Positions 20,580-31,822 of a stretch of DNA of 64,000 nucleotides are shown here, one piece after another; within the stretch, counting starts at the first letter, position 1; every line of letters starts with the position of its first letter. The stretch lies in the NCBI RefSeq assembly GCF_900497805.2, contig NW_020954588.1:13503752-13567751 (forward strand). The letters are read 5' to 3'. Origin of the DNA: Vombatus ursinus (lineage: Eukaryota; Chordata; Mammalia; Diprotodontia; Vombatidae). Made by a program: the position numbers and the translations under genes. The notes under the pieces are model-generated. The model had not been told where the DNA came from and searched no databases. It was given only the letters and a program-made list of their open reading frames with translations.

Positions 20580-21330
20580 AAATGGACTTATCTGATTTTT
20601 GAATGACCAAAAGTTGGAAGGTTTAGCTAAAACATTGGATAATAGGGTTAGGATTCAAAAAGATTTTAAAAGGCTGAAAAACTAATATGAAATATCATAG
20701 GAAAAACAGAGTTTTCTACACGAATTCACAAAGATGACTTAAAAAGTTCAAGATGGAGAGGTACGGCAAGACAGAAGCTCATCTGAAATAGATGTTCAAG
20801 TTGTAGTGATCAGCAAGCTCAGTATTAGACAACAGTGTGGCCAGGTTTCCAGGAAAGCTAATGCCACCTGGTGCTGCTTTTAGAAAGCCATAGCATCTAG
20901 GAAGAAAGAGGTGATAATCCACCAGTACTGTGTCCTGTTCAGATGAAATAATAGAAGGCTGAGCTCCGTTGGGGGAATGGCCTTTTAGGAAGGATGTTGA
21001 CAAGTAGTGATGTGACCAGAAGGGGAAACCTATGGGAAGAGAAAGAAATCTCCAGTTTGTGTGATAGGTAGATCAGATGAAGGAATTAAAAATGCTCAGC
21101 TTGATGAAGGAGGGATATAATACTTCTTTTCAAGTACATGAAGGGCTGTCATAGGGAAGAGAGATTAGACATTTTCTGTTTCATCCCAGAGGACTAAACT
21201 AGGAATGATGGGCATTGACGGCAAAGAGACCGATTTAAGTTTGATGTAAAAAAAAAAAAAAACCTCTTAATTATAGTCATTCAAAAGTAGAATGGACTAC
21301 CTCAGAAGTTAATGGGGTTCCCACAGGAGT
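20580..21330 (+). mobile_element. CR1/L3-like LINE, 3' region
   Basis: Forward blocks GTGATCAGCAAGCTCAGTAT, ACAACAGTGTGGCCAGGTTT, CCAGTACTGTGTCCTGTTCA, CATGAAGGGCTGTCATAGGG and TTCAAAAGTAGAATGGACTA CCTC keep the order of the CR1-type 3' region (the avian motif 'TACTGTGTGCAGTTCTGG'). An A-run expansion sits at 21247-21262. Confidence is highest for 20760-21325. Confidence 0.72.
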
Positions 21331-21835
21331 GTGCTAGAAGCAGCTCAGACTGGTTCATGAGAGCCGATTGTTAAATTTTTACTGGGAACATTTACACTTC
21401 GGAAATCAGCAAATGCTACAAAACAAGGGTTGATATATAGTTTTATTGGTTGTCTAGACAAAGGAGTGATGCAGAAAATTATAATAATGCAAATAAGACT
21501 CAAAAGTATGTCATGGATATATTTTCCCCCAGAAATACAGTTGTTAAAACATTTTCCAGCACATCCCTGGTTTTCCATCACTTGAAGTCTTTAAGACTTC
21601 AATATTCTTCTTAGGTATGCTATAAAGAAAATGATTAGGAAAGTAAAATATTGTGAAATAAATGGGCCTGAAGTCTGTTTTCCCACTGAAATTCTGTAAT
21701 TGTGCGAAATCCTATTCTAATGCCTCAATATAATAGCAACCAAATAATACTGGGCTATTAAAAATTAGTCTAATAGAGTATAATCTCAGGCAGGTCATTC
21801 TCAGGCTAGAAAATATGACCACAGGAATATCAATT
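21331..21835. other. Unique sequence, nothing recognised
   Basis: No recognised element. Confidence 0.35.
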
Positions 21836-22015
21836 TAGATATAGAATGCACCTTAGTGATAATCTAGTCCCATGCCCTTATTTTTCCCAGTTGAGGAAAC
21901 TGAGGCCCAGAGAGGTTAAGTGACCTGCTCAGATTACACAGGTACAAAGTTGCAGCATCAAAATTTGAACCTAGGTCCCGTGACTTCAAATTCAGTACAC
22001 TTCTCGGTGTACTTA
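21836..22015 (-). mobile_element. Ther-2/MIR3-like SINE, reversed
   Basis: AGATATAGAATGCACCTTAG, AATCTAGTCCCATGCCC, TTGAGGAAACTGAGGCCCAG, AGAGGTTAAGTGACCTGCTC and TTTGAACCTAGGTCCCGTGA form an almost consensus reversed element. Confidence 0.88.
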
Positions 22016-23949
22016 GCTTCTAGAAAAGCCTTGAGATAGTCATTACACATTTGTCCATCATTCAAGAACCACTCTAGTAAAGACAGAGAGGTTCATGACC
22101 AAAGTTGGATGGATGACAAAAAATGTTTCATTGTTGTGGTTGTTGTTTTGGGGGAGGGAACAGTAGCTGACGAAGCTCAATTCATTTATGGAGGGATTAT
22201 CTTGACATTAGTGGAAATGCTAACGGTGATGAAATCACATGTCTTTCTAGCATTGAAGTTCTAACATATAATTCACTGGTCTTTCTCTTCTCTTCTTATG
22301 TATTCTACTTATTTAACTCCTCAACAGCCTTTGCTGGTTTCATAATGAGTTCTGAATGGTAGCAGCAATGAAACTAATAATAACCCCCTCTTAGCCTGAC
22401 CTGTCGTTCATGCCATAGTACTGGGAGAAGGAAAAAGACAAAAAGCAAAGTACAGGAATCCAGACAAGGTGATAAATAGGGGGGAATGTGTGTCCTAAAG
22501 TTGTTACGATAGCAGAAACATCATTGGAGGAACTGTGAATCAATAACAAAATGAGTTCTGGTGATATCATCAACTGAGTTATCACCTCAGTTCAATGTTA
22601 TATAACTGCTCTTAAGGGTCAAAGAAAGAGATGATGTGCATAGAGTTGTAAGCTGGTCTTACTCAAAAACTAGTGAGACCAATATCTTGACATAAAATAG
22701 CAAAGAGATTAATGCTTCTCCTGGTTTTAGCAGCATAAGAAGGTAGGCAAACTGGAAAATCTTACACTAATCTATATCCCATCTGCTAGAAATGCTTCAT
22801 TGCAGGTGGTCTTGACTAGTATAGCATACACTAAGAAGTGCTCATGAATAACCTAAAGAGATGAATACTTCTTTTAGGTACCAGTACTATATCATCCCAA
22901 AATTAGAAACAGATATTACCAGTTATAGTCAAGGGCTTCATACTGTTGTGCCAATGGGATTCTTAGCAACAAGTAACTTCATAAAACATTCCAAACTAAT
23001 GTAGGGCAATAATAAGAAAATAACTTCATCCCTAAATTTAGATTAAATAAAATAAGAATAAGAAATTGATGAGCTATTAACATCTTAAGAGGGAAAAGTT
23101 AAAGACCTTGAGGTCATTGAAAATCTTCATTTAATGGCAACTCCAAAAGTTCTACCTAATAACAAACTGAGTGACAAAAACAACAATGATGTTTCAAATG
23201 ATTTTGAAAAGGAGATAGGCATACTTAGACTGAAATTCTGAAAAACCCTTTTTTTGCATTTGATAACATGTAGCTAGAAGACCAATTAGACCAAAAAAGA
23301 GCAATTTTTAAAAGTTAGTATTTGCTATTGCCATAATGAATGAGTACATTGGCCAAAAATATTAGGCAAAAAGTTTAAAAGCATTTAAAGACCTGAACAC
23401 AGCAGTATATGCAGCAGCCATTGTCACAGTAAGAACCACAGAAGGAAAAGTAGAATTCTCAAGAAATGATTCGTAACAACTATTATTAAACATCTAAATA
23501 GTAAAAGCAACTTGGCAGCATTGTTGGAGATCTTTGGAAAGGCATTAGAACGTCATTACGTCAATACCCAGGTTAAATTCATAGCAAAACAAAACAATCA
23601 AGACAACTTCCAATTTATCCAAAGGGAATGTTTAACCAACCAGGTGCCATTTTATCAAATGGTAATGAAAACATAATTAGAATGGGAATGGAGGGAACCC
23701 ACTAATTAGTGGCAGAGGATCAAGAACAATAAGAAAAAAAATCAAGACTTTTATACGTATTATTAAAATGAGCAATATTCCCAGAAGTTTCTACAGCCAT
23801 GCTAAATGTGGTATTGGGCCACAGTTACATAAACTTGGCATGTAAATCAAGCACCTCAAATTGAAATCATTACATTACCCCCTAGTTCTCTTTCTCCCTC
23901 TGACCAATCTGATATCATACCAACAGTTTGCTATTCTCACCTCATTTAC
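22016..23949. other. Unassigned, possibly holding an ancient LINE at 22970-23720
   Basis: Much is unrecognised. Between 22970 and 23720 the text is A-rich on this strand with long coding-like phrases but constant stops, as in a very old LINE interior. I could not place it in L1, L2, CR1, RTE or R4. Confidence 0.3.
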
Positions 23950-24336
23950 AATAACGGCAAGCATTTTTACAGGAAAAAAGTATTTATGTTATCTCATTTG
24001 ATACTACAATCACTCTGTGAGGTAAGGGCTATTATTATTCCTCTTTCTTCCAAATTGAAAAAAATAATGATATTTTAGTGATATTATATATTATATATTC
24101 TTTGACCCTTAAGAACAATTATGTAATAATTATATAATATGTATACATCATGCTTAATATGTGTGTGTATATGTATATATATATGTATATATATATATAT
24201 ATATACATATAATAGTGATATTAAGTGACTTGCCTAGGATCACATAACTACTAAGGGTCTGAGGTGGAATTTGAATTCAGATTTTCCTTGCAACGTATCC
24301 AAGACTCTATCCGTTGTACCACCTAGCTACTTAATA
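23950..24336 (-). mobile_element. CORE-SINE, reversed, split by a TA microsatellite
   Basis: Left part: TTATGTTATCTCATTTGATA, CTGTGAGGTAAGGGCTATTA. Right part: TTAAGTGACTTGCCTAGGAT, CACATAACTACTAAGGGTCT, GTTGTACCACCTAGCTACTT. A TA/TATG expansion at about 24080-24210 grew between them, flanked on both sides by AGTGATATT. Confidence 0.78.
24080..24210. repeat. TA-rich microsatellite
   Basis: TATATTATATATTC, then TGTGTGTATATGTATATATA and pure TA units, inside a SINE. Confidence 0.92.
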
Positions 24337-24369
24337 CCTGCATACTTTCCAGAGTGCCCTCTTTTAATA

Positions 24370-24848
24370 TCATAATTTTAAGAGTTCTAGGCTTGAAATC
24401 AGGGTATATGGACTGGATGCTACCTTAGACATTTATAAGCCATGTATGGTAAGTCACTTTATTTTTCAGGGTTTCTTCTATAATGTCGGAATGATAACAC
24501 TAAGTATGTTTTTGTTCAGTTGTTTTAGTCATGTGTAACTCTCCATGATCCCATTTGAGGTTTTCTTGGCAAAGATTCTGGAATGGTTTGCTGTTTCCTT
24601 CTCCAGCTCATTTTGCAGATGAGGAAGTTGAGGCAAGCAGGTTTGAGTGACTTGCCCAGGATCACACAGCTGGTAAGTGTTTAAGGCCAGATTTCAACTG
24701 AGGTCTTCCTAACTCCATACTCGGGTCTTCACTATACTACCTGGCTATCTCAATACCTGCCATACTTACCTATAAAGAGTTGCTAAAAGAAAAGTATTCT
24801 GTAAATTATATGTTGCTATATAAATACTATATAAATAATATACTATGT
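24370..24848 (+). mobile_element. Ther-1 CORE-SINE, split by an RTE-tailed SINE
   Basis: Left piece 24370-24508: TTCTAGGCTTGAAATCAGGG, GGTAAGTCACTTTATTTTTC, AATGTCGGAATGATAACAC. Right piece 24766-24848: CTTACCTATAAAGAGTTGC, AAAGTATTCTGTAAATTA, GCTATATAAATAC, which is the expected Ther-1 3' end. The SINE between has the opposite strand. Confidence 0.72.
24509..24765 (-). mobile_element. RTE-tailed SINE (SINE1 type), reversed
   Basis: From the RTE-like tail to the head: TTGTTCAGTTGTTTTAGTCA, TTGAGGTTTTCTTGGCAAAG, ATTCTGGAATGGTTTGCTGT, TTGCAGATGAGGAAGTTGAG, TTGCCCAGGATCACACAGCT, ending CACTATACTACCTGGCTATC. It is inserted in an older Ther-1. Confidence 0.93.
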
Positions 24849-24889
24849 AATATTAGCTTCATATGCTTTTTAACTCAATTCTATTTTAC

Positions 24890-25027
24890 AAAAGGAGGAA
24901 ATTTATCAAAGGAGGCTCAAGTTGAAGTATTTATTCAAGGTCACACACCTAGAATATACAAGCACTGGAACTGGAAGCCTGATCTTCTTGTGCAACTATT
25001 GGACTTCTTCCACTACACTATGACTCT
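24890..25027 (-). mobile_element. MIR-type SINE fragment, reversed
   Basis: AGGAGGAAATTTATCAAAGG, TTCAAGGTCACACACCTAGA and CTTCTTCCACTACACTATGA match a reversed core and tRNA head. The 86-codon frame at 24780-25040 crosses it and is not a gene. Confidence 0.65.
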
Positions 25028-25089
25028 CACTGATTGCTAAGCAATTTTAGGTATCCTGTGCCTCGAATGATGAATCTAAAAGTTTTAGG

Positions 25090-25910
25090 GAGCAGTCTGG
25101 TGTGCTAGAAGTAGCAGTAGAGTCAGAATTTGAAGAGCCGTGTATATTTGTTTATTAAGATTACCCACTGACTGATAATCAGGATCCAGGAAGACATTAA
25201 CATATGAGATCCCTGGATCTAATCTAGTAAATAAAATGAAGCACAATAAGGCTTAATGTGAGATCTTACATTTAATTTCCAAAAATCAACTTCACAAATG
25301 TAAGTGGGGAGGTGGAGTTGGATTTGCGATAATGTCATGTGCCCGCCAAAAAAAAAGTTAATGTAATCTTAGGCTATATTAAGAGAAGTCACAATGTTCA
25401 GGACTGGGAAGGTGGTAGTCCTACCACACTTTTTTTTTTCTTAGTCATGACATTTGGAATGTTGTGTTGAATTCTAGGTATTGACATTATAGGAAAGACA
25501 CTGGCAAACTTGAGGTTATCCATAGGAGGACAATCAGGATGAAAGGAAACCTTATAATAATCTGAAGAAGGAACTGAATATGCTTATCCTGGAGCAGAAA
25601 AGTCTCAGGGTGGCTAAGGTAAGTGCCTTCAAGTTTTTGAAGGGCTTTCATATAGAAGAAGAATTAGACCCATTTTCCTCAGTTCCATAAGGGAAATCTA
25701 GGAGTGAAAGTTGCAAAGAGGCAAATATAGACTCAACATCAGGAACCTTTAACGATTAGAGCTATCCAAAAGTAGAATGAATGAGCTTCCTCAGGAGGTG
25801 ATGGCTCCCTCTTCACTAAGACACCTTCATGTAAAATATGGATGGAGAGGTTGAATTGAATGACCTCTATTGCTCCATCCAATGCTTGGAAGGTAGAATT
25901 CCAGACCGTG
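25090..25910 (+). mobile_element. CR1/L3-like LINE 3' region (with a SINE-head remnant at its left)
   Basis: 25090-25135 looks like a decayed SINE head. From about 25180 the forward CR1-type blocks appear: AATGTAATCTTAGGCTATAT, TGGTAGTCCTACCACAC, GAATGTTGTGTTGAATTC, GGAAAGACACTGGCAAACTT, AGGAGGACAATCAGGATGAA, AAAAGTAGAATGAATGAGCT, TCCTCAGGAGGTGATGGCTC. It is collinear with the copy at 20580-21330 and with antisense copies at 5965, 27105 and 30585. Confidence 0.78.
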
Positions 25911-26040
25911 GTTCTAGAGTTGGTTCCTCCATTAACTAACTATACATGCCTCTGCACCCTTATGTCCTCATCTATCAAATGAAGGATTTGACCAAGATAG
26001 TCTCCTTAATCACTCTTAGCTCAAAAAATCTGAGTCATTT
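25911..26040 (+). mobile_element. Ther-2/MIR3-like SINE, 3' half
   Basis: CCTCCATTAACTAACTATAC, TGTCCTCATCTATCAAATGA, AGGATTTGACCAAGATAGTC, forward and decayed. Confidence 0.6.
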
Positions 26041-27104
26041 ATTCTAATTCTAGTCCTCAGTCTTTTCTCCTTCACACAACCTAAAGGAGGGTAACCATGG
26101 GACCTTCAAAATGCAAAAATAGCAGATATGAAAGACAGGATGGAGAAGCAAAGGATTATGAATAATAAATCAGAAGACCTTTGCTGTCCCATCAGAAGAG
26201 TCTTTAGAAAGATCAGGTAAAATACATCTTCCTCTATAGACATGTTAGATGGGTACAGCTACTTTTAGAACTGTACTCCAGGACTCAGTAGGGGGAGAGT
26301 ACTTTTGTATATTTTAAAATTTGACATCAACTTCAGGATATATTCAATTAAGGTGTCATGTCTCATCTCAAGTGGAAAAACAAAGGTAAAAAAGCCAAAT
26401 GGTACAATAGCATTTAACAGCTGATAATAGTGTTTCTGCTTGATTGGGTGTAATTACAGATTGAACATGTACAGCTTTAGAATTATAGGCAACCATTAAT
26501 TATCTATTCCCTATCCCAACGTGTATATATTTTTCTCCAGCTTTTAGGGTTAAAATCCTGATGAAAGTGCAGCACTTTGTTTTATTTAAACTTTGGGGGT
26601 GTTGCACTTTTACTAGGACTTTGAGGAGACATTTACATATAATATATATATATATATACATATATATCTTAATGCGATAACTTTTTAATGAAAAATATTA
26701 ATACCCTCATTTATACTAATTGTGTAGACATTGAGAAAGCCTGTAAACAAGAAATTATAAGAAAAAATGAAAGAAACTTCATTGAAATGTCATCCTGCTG
26801 TTCATCACTGAAGATAAGAGCAAAGTTTTCAAGCTTTGGAGTAAAACTAGCTTGGGTATGCAGTTAATTCATCATAGTTAAATAATAGATGAAGGGTTGC
26901 TTACTCTGACTGCCTTCTCCTTGTTACTTACCTCCATACCCTTTCACAGTTTGGTTTAGAACTCATAGTAAGACCAACATAGCAATGTGACAAACAACAT
27001 AAGTAGGTAGAGATTAGCTGCCTTTTTCAGAGACCAAACTGTTTTACTGTTGAAAAATTCCAGAGTGCATTCAACGGAGTGTTAGTAAAAGGGGTCACCT
27101 ATCC
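26041..27104. other. Unique island, repeat-free apart from a TA run
   Basis: No interspersed repeat is recognised over 1.06 kb. A TATATATA tract lies at 26640-26672. See findings for why it may be conserved regulatory DNA. Confidence 0.45.
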
Positions 27105-27425
27105 CAGTGCCTTCATGGACTCCCAGAATTTTAGAGTCAAAAGGGATCTCCCCAGCAGCCATTTAGTCCAACTAATATTCTCAAATGAATCCTCTCTACA
27201 ACATACTGGACAAGGAGTAATCTGTACTTTACTTGAGTTACCAGTCAAGAGGATCCTACTATGTCTCCAAGGATCTTGTTCCACTTAACTGTTAGGAAAT
27301 TCTAATTGTTGGTAAGTTTTATCTAGCATCAAGCTTACATTTTCTTTTTTGGAAAATTCCACCTGGTTCTGCCCTCTGGGGCCAAATGGAACAAGTTTAA
27401 AAGTAATCTTTCAAATTATTAGAAC
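27105..27425 (-). mobile_element. CR1/L3-like LINE 3' region, reversed
   Basis: CAGAATTTTAGAGTCAAAAG, GGATCTCCCCAGCAGCCATT, AGTCCAACTAATATTC, CTCTACAACATACTGGACAA, GTTAGGAAATTCTAATTGTT, then GGTTCTGCCCTCTGGGGCCA. The last 20-mer is an unmodified block of this family. ORF pairs on both strands here are not genes. Confidence 0.82.
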
Positions 27426-27589
27426 AGTGTGAAATGCACAAGCTGCAATGCCAATATAGATCAAATTCTGCCTCAAAACGAACAAATAAGCAAAGTCCTG
27501 GGACATCCCAGGCTGACAAATCACAAAATCCAACTGCTAATATTAAGCTTCACTTGTGGTCAGTATATCAATAAGTCAATCATATTACA
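27426..27589. other. Unique sequence, nothing recognised
   Basis: Short unrecognised stretch. Confidence 0.35.
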
Positions 27590-27728
27590 GTGGCAAGATC
27601 ACAGGACAGATCAGTTCTAATCTTAGTACTTCCATTAACCATCTAGGTGTCCTTTGACTTGAATGAAAAGATAAAATTAAATGATCCCTAAGGTCCCTTC
27701 CTCCTCTAACATCCCAGAGTTCTAATCA
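27590..27728 (+). mobile_element. Ther-2/MIR3-like SINE, 3' part
   Basis: CAGTTCTAATCTTAGTACTT, TAAATGATCCCTAAGGTCCC, TTCCTCCTCTAACATCCCAG, the usual ending of forward copies. Confidence 0.7.
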
Positions 27729-30014
27729 GTATTGGCTGAACACATGGTATGTATAATATATGGCACTGTGATAGACATATGATGATGAATATGATGAATG
27801 TAAAGATGATAGAGATGATCTTCTGGATTGTTGTTACAAGTGTGGCTTATTTTCACAGAACTAGACCAAGATTAAGACTTGAGAGTGGTCTTGTGGTAGA
27901 AGTATATTTCCATGTATCCTTTTCATGTGAGTGAGAATTCCATTGGGAGGTTATATACTATGAATATACCCCATCTCTAAATTAGAGGTAGACATCACTT
28001 TGCTCACATCCCATGAGATCTAGAACCAATCACGGTGACTTTGAGAAAAGTTGTCTGGCCAAACAAGAATCTAAGACCAATTGTTTCCAGTAGGACCAAC
28101 AAATCTCACATAGGGCCAATTCATGACCAAAGGTGTCACCCATAGGATGTTAAAGAACTGATCTTTTCTTCCATGAGTCACACTGCGATAAGCCAGAAGT
28201 GTCATCTTCTAGCACAAAACCAACCTTTCATATTATATCCTCTTGGAAGGAGAAAGAAGCCAAGGTTCAAGCAGGTCACTTTTTTGGTAACTATTCCATA
28301 AGTGTTATTTTTGGTCACCATACACTGCTTTTTGAATATCACTACTACTAGGTAGAAGCCATGCAGAGTATGAGTCTTAAATCATACTTCTGTTCTTCAA
28401 GGCCATCAGACAGAATTCTGCAGAATCCATACCCCAGCTACAGAAGATTAATTTGGTTTTCTTTTCGGACATGTGGCTTTTTCTTTTAGAAATGTTTCTG
28501 TTCATTTCTCCTTCTTGCTCTTTACCACAAAAACACCATAGATTTCATTTGTCCTCCTTTGAACATCTTCCCAAGAGCTTCCATAAAATAATATAATTCT
28601 AGCTTTTCACTCAAACCATTGACGCAATCTTCTGATGTAGAGGACCATTTGTGGAGCTCCCAGGAACACAGAGAAATCCTCCCATCTGGAAAGTACAACA
28701 TTAAACTTTAGCAAATGACATTGGTGCCATCTTTCCAGGAAACGCTGGATCTCTGGGAAGGATAGCACTTACTATAATCAAACCCTGGGGTAGGAAGTTG
28801 ACCAGAGAAAAAAAGTCTTGCTGAGTATATTCTAAGGCAAGTTTCCTTAGTAAAAGAATTTATTTGCTGAAATGTGAAACCAAAATTGTCCTGTCTCTAT
28901 CCTAGTCAGTGTAAGGGGAAAAATAATAATGCCTTGTTTCTAGTTATAATGGGGTGAAACTAATTCTGCTGCTTTATTTCTGGTTTGCCATCTCTAGTCT
29001 AATTGCTAGTGGATACGTACCCTTCTAAATGCACTGTTTGCTTTGAATAAAGTCTGAGTGGGAAATGGATGCAGCTCACAGCCAATGGACTCCATTTGCA
29101 TCTCCAAGGAAATAGTTGTTTATTAGTGTGTTGTCATTTATTCAGAGCACAACACAGGCATGAATTCCCATCAATATTCATAGTCCTTGTGGCCTCTAGA
29201 GGCTCCCCATGTGATTGTGTCCCATTTAGCTCCAAAGCTGTATTCCCATATAGATTTCAACAAGAGAGTGAGGGAAATTTTGAAATCTTTTGTTCTCAGT
29301 CACTGCAATATTGAAATAGTCCACTGGGTTTGCAAGTATTGCCTCTCCTTTATGGGTTTGTTATATTCAAAAAGATCTACCTTAGGGAAACATAACTTTT
29401 TCCCCCTCTCTCTTTTCATTTCAGATTCTGCAAACCCTTACCTCTAACCCACACTAGCTTAGCTGTGAAACCAATTTTCCCCTAAATCTGCTTAAAGTCA
29501 GGAATCTGTAGTCTCTAAAATTGTGGGCTCTTGCCCCTCTCCCCCAGGAGTTTTATCATCTACACTTAGAAAACATTTGTAATCAAATTAGAAGTGAGTT
29601 TCATTTGAATATTTAGTCCCTCAGAACTTTTACCCTGGGCCAATTACTAAATGAAGATGTTACTAGTTAGAGAGGCTAACAAAATAAACCAATAGCTGCC
29701 ATTCAACTCTCATTTGATCAGAAAGAAATACATGCACCCACAAAATTAACTAAGAAATCTTTTATCCAACTTTTCTTTAATCAAAAAGAAATATAAGGAA
29801 TGCCTCAAAAGTAATATACCATGTATTGCAGTTTTCAGACATGTGTTGTGCACTCCCTGTGGATCATGGAAGTGGCTACATCACATAAAGAGTTTACTCT
29901 GCACTCTCCAGAGAGAAAGGGATTGCAAAAGAAGCTCTCTAGCCCCTTCTCTTAGTAGCTTCATTATGGCCAAACATATGTTAACTCATAAACTGGAAGT
30001 CATTGTTTAAGAAA
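27729..30014. other. Unique stretch, nothing recognised
   Basis: About 2.3 kb. No repeat consensus, exon or RNA gene was found. Frames of 60-86 codons overlap in two phases at 29069-29447 without motifs. Confidence 0.4.
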
Positions 30015-30272
30015 TTGAAGAATCACATTTGAAAGGCACTATGGTCCAGTCCTGTGGGTAGAGATCTAGCTTCAGAAGCATTAAGACCTCACCTCAAGTT
30101 TTATCCAATTGTCATGACCCTGGGTAAATCACTCAACTCAATGTCTTAGGCAAATCTCTGAGATTATAAATTGCAAATCAACTGCAGATCTACATAGGTA
30201 GGAGTTTTCTCACTGGAAGTTCCTATACCAATTAAATCACAAGTGCAGTCTAAAACCTGATCATAATTATAA
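30015..30272 (+). mobile_element. MAR1-type CORE-SINE
   Basis: GGTAGAGATCTAGCTTCAGA, TCATGACCCTGGGTAAATCA, CTCAACTCAATGTCTTAGGC, AAATCTCTGAGATTATAAAT, then the family-specific tail TGCAAATCAACTGCAGATCT, GGAGTTTTCTCACTGGAAGT and CCAATTAAATCACAAGTGCA. Confidence 0.87.
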
Positions 30273-30284
30273 AGGCAGGATGAA

Positions 30285-30397
30285 ATGGGAGAGGGAGGGC
30301 TGGGCTTCAGTCAGGAAGACTGAGGTCCAAAACCTGCTGATATTTATTACCTGTGTAATTATGGGCAAGCCACTTAACGTTTATTTGCCTTAGGACA
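30285..30397 (+). mobile_element. CORE-SINE, 5' half
   Basis: GGAGGGCTGGGCTTCAGTCA, GAAGACTGAGGTCCAAAACC, TTATGGGCAAGCCACTTAAC and TATTTGCCTTAGGACA end at the hAT boundary, so the hAT element interrupted or truncated it. Confidence 0.75.
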
Positions 30398-30582
30398 CAG
30401 TGGTGTCAAACTCAAATAGAAGTAGATCCCAGTAGGCTGAATACTGACTTAGAAAACCACAAATTAACATTATTTATGTTTTATTGTGTTCTTATGTCAA
30501 ATATTTTTCCATTGCATTTTAATCTGTTTCTGGTGGGGGCTGCATACTGCCCTGGGTCTGTGAGTCTGCCATTATTTAAAGA
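30398..30582 (+). mobile_element. hAT-type non-autonomous DNA transposon
   Basis: Starts CAGTGGTGTCAAACTC, a near-perfect terminal repeat, and contains CTTAGAAAACCACAAATTAA, CATTATTTATGTTTTATTGT, CCATTGCATTTTAATCTG and GGTGGGGGCTGCATACTGCC. It belongs to the same family as 3686-3911. The right terminal repeat is decayed. Confidence 0.78.
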
Positions 30583-31150
30583 TTGGCAGAATCACAGAAC
30601 CATGACCTCAGTAGTCACCTCATCAGTCAATATCCAAACAATCATCTCCTCTTCAACACACTCGATCCAAGTGGTAATTCAGTTGTTTTGTTTTTTTCTT
30701 GAAATCCTCCAGTGAGGCAAAAACTACTACCTGCTTTGGATACCTCCAATTCTTAGGAAGAAGTTTTCATTCGTATCAGGTCTAAATTTGCTTTTTTGTA
30801 TCTCAGTTTGACCTTCAGTGGCTAAACAGAATAAGCCTAATATCTCTTCCGTGTGAAAGCTGCTCAGGTCTTGAAAATAACTATCATGTTCCTTTACTCC
30901 CTTTTCCTGCCTCCAAATCTTCCCTTTTTCAAACCAAATATTCCAAGTTCCTTCAAGTGACTCTCCTACAACAAGATATAGTGACCCTTCACCATTAGCA
31001 TTACTTTTCTCTGGATTTCCTCCAGCAACTACATCATCATTAGCCTGTGTATATTTCTTCAAAGGCTTTTCTAAAAATCTATTTTTTATTCTGTATCTGT
31101 CCAAGGACACTTCCAAGGTCATGTAATTGGACCCTCCAAGGTTATGAGCA
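30583..31150 (-). mobile_element. CR1/L3-like LINE 3' region, reversed
   Basis: GAATCACAGAACCATGACCT, GAAATCCTCCAGTGAGGCAA, AATTCTTAGGAAGAAGTTTT, TCAGGTCTAAATTTGCTTTT, AGCTGCTCAGGTCTTGAAAA, AACTATCATGTTCCTTTACT. A 131-codon minus-strand frame at 30727-31122 lies in its 3' untranslated part and is chance. Confidence 0.75.
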
Positions 31151-31707
31151 CGGTAATGTTCATGGACACATTTCCAGGGTCATCTTTAATTGAGTTTCAT
31201 TCTAATTTGATTTCATTTTTTGGGTCATAGAAAGTTTCAATCCTATATATTTGGAAATAACCATGTACTGAATTACACTTCTTATTTTAACAAAATAAAA
31301 AGTATTCCCATGATATATTAACAGGTTCAGAAAACTAAATTAACTGATGATCCTCACTAAATGATAGAGATACCCCCCAAATGAAAACTACATTTCTATT
31401 AAAAAAAGCAAAACCCCCAAAAGCCCATCTTTGTATATTTATTGATTTGTAAAAGAAGAATATTCAGAAGGGCACTTAACAAATGTTCTGGCCTTAAACA
31501 CAGTTTGCCTGGTTCCATTTTAGGCAGTGCTGGTGGCGGGTGTGTGGAGGTGATATGTGTATGTTTCTCGTCATTCTTATTGGACTTTATCACATATATT
31601 AAATGTATTGGTGTTAAAAAATAATGGGAGCACCTTGAAATATCAACATGGTGAAAAAGTCAAGGATTTATTATATAACTTACTTTTATGGGGCAATACT
31701 TTCTCTT
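31151..31707. other. Unique sequence, nothing recognised
   Basis: No recognised element. Overlapping 60-65-codon frames near 31399-31754 are motif-free. Confidence 0.35.
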
Positions 31708-31822
31708 GTCAATCAATCAATATGCATTTATTAAGATGTGAGACATTATGCTAGGTATTGGGTCTATAGAAACAGAAATGAAATAGTCCTTTCCTTCAGG
31801 GAGCAAACAGTATTTCGAATGT
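31708..31822 (-). mobile_element. L2 LINE 3' end, reversed
   Basis: TCAATCAATATGCATTTATT, AAGATGTGAGACATTATGCT, AGTCCTTTCCTTCAGGGAGC are the reversed terminus. Confidence 0.82.

Noticed and set aside
30727-31122. 131-codon minus-strand frame
   Set aside because: Lies in the untranslated 3' part of a CR1/L3-like element. No domain or codon pattern supports it.
31140-31330. Possible second LTR-like or SINE piece right of the CR1 copy
   Set aside because: No consensus block or terminal repeat was found.
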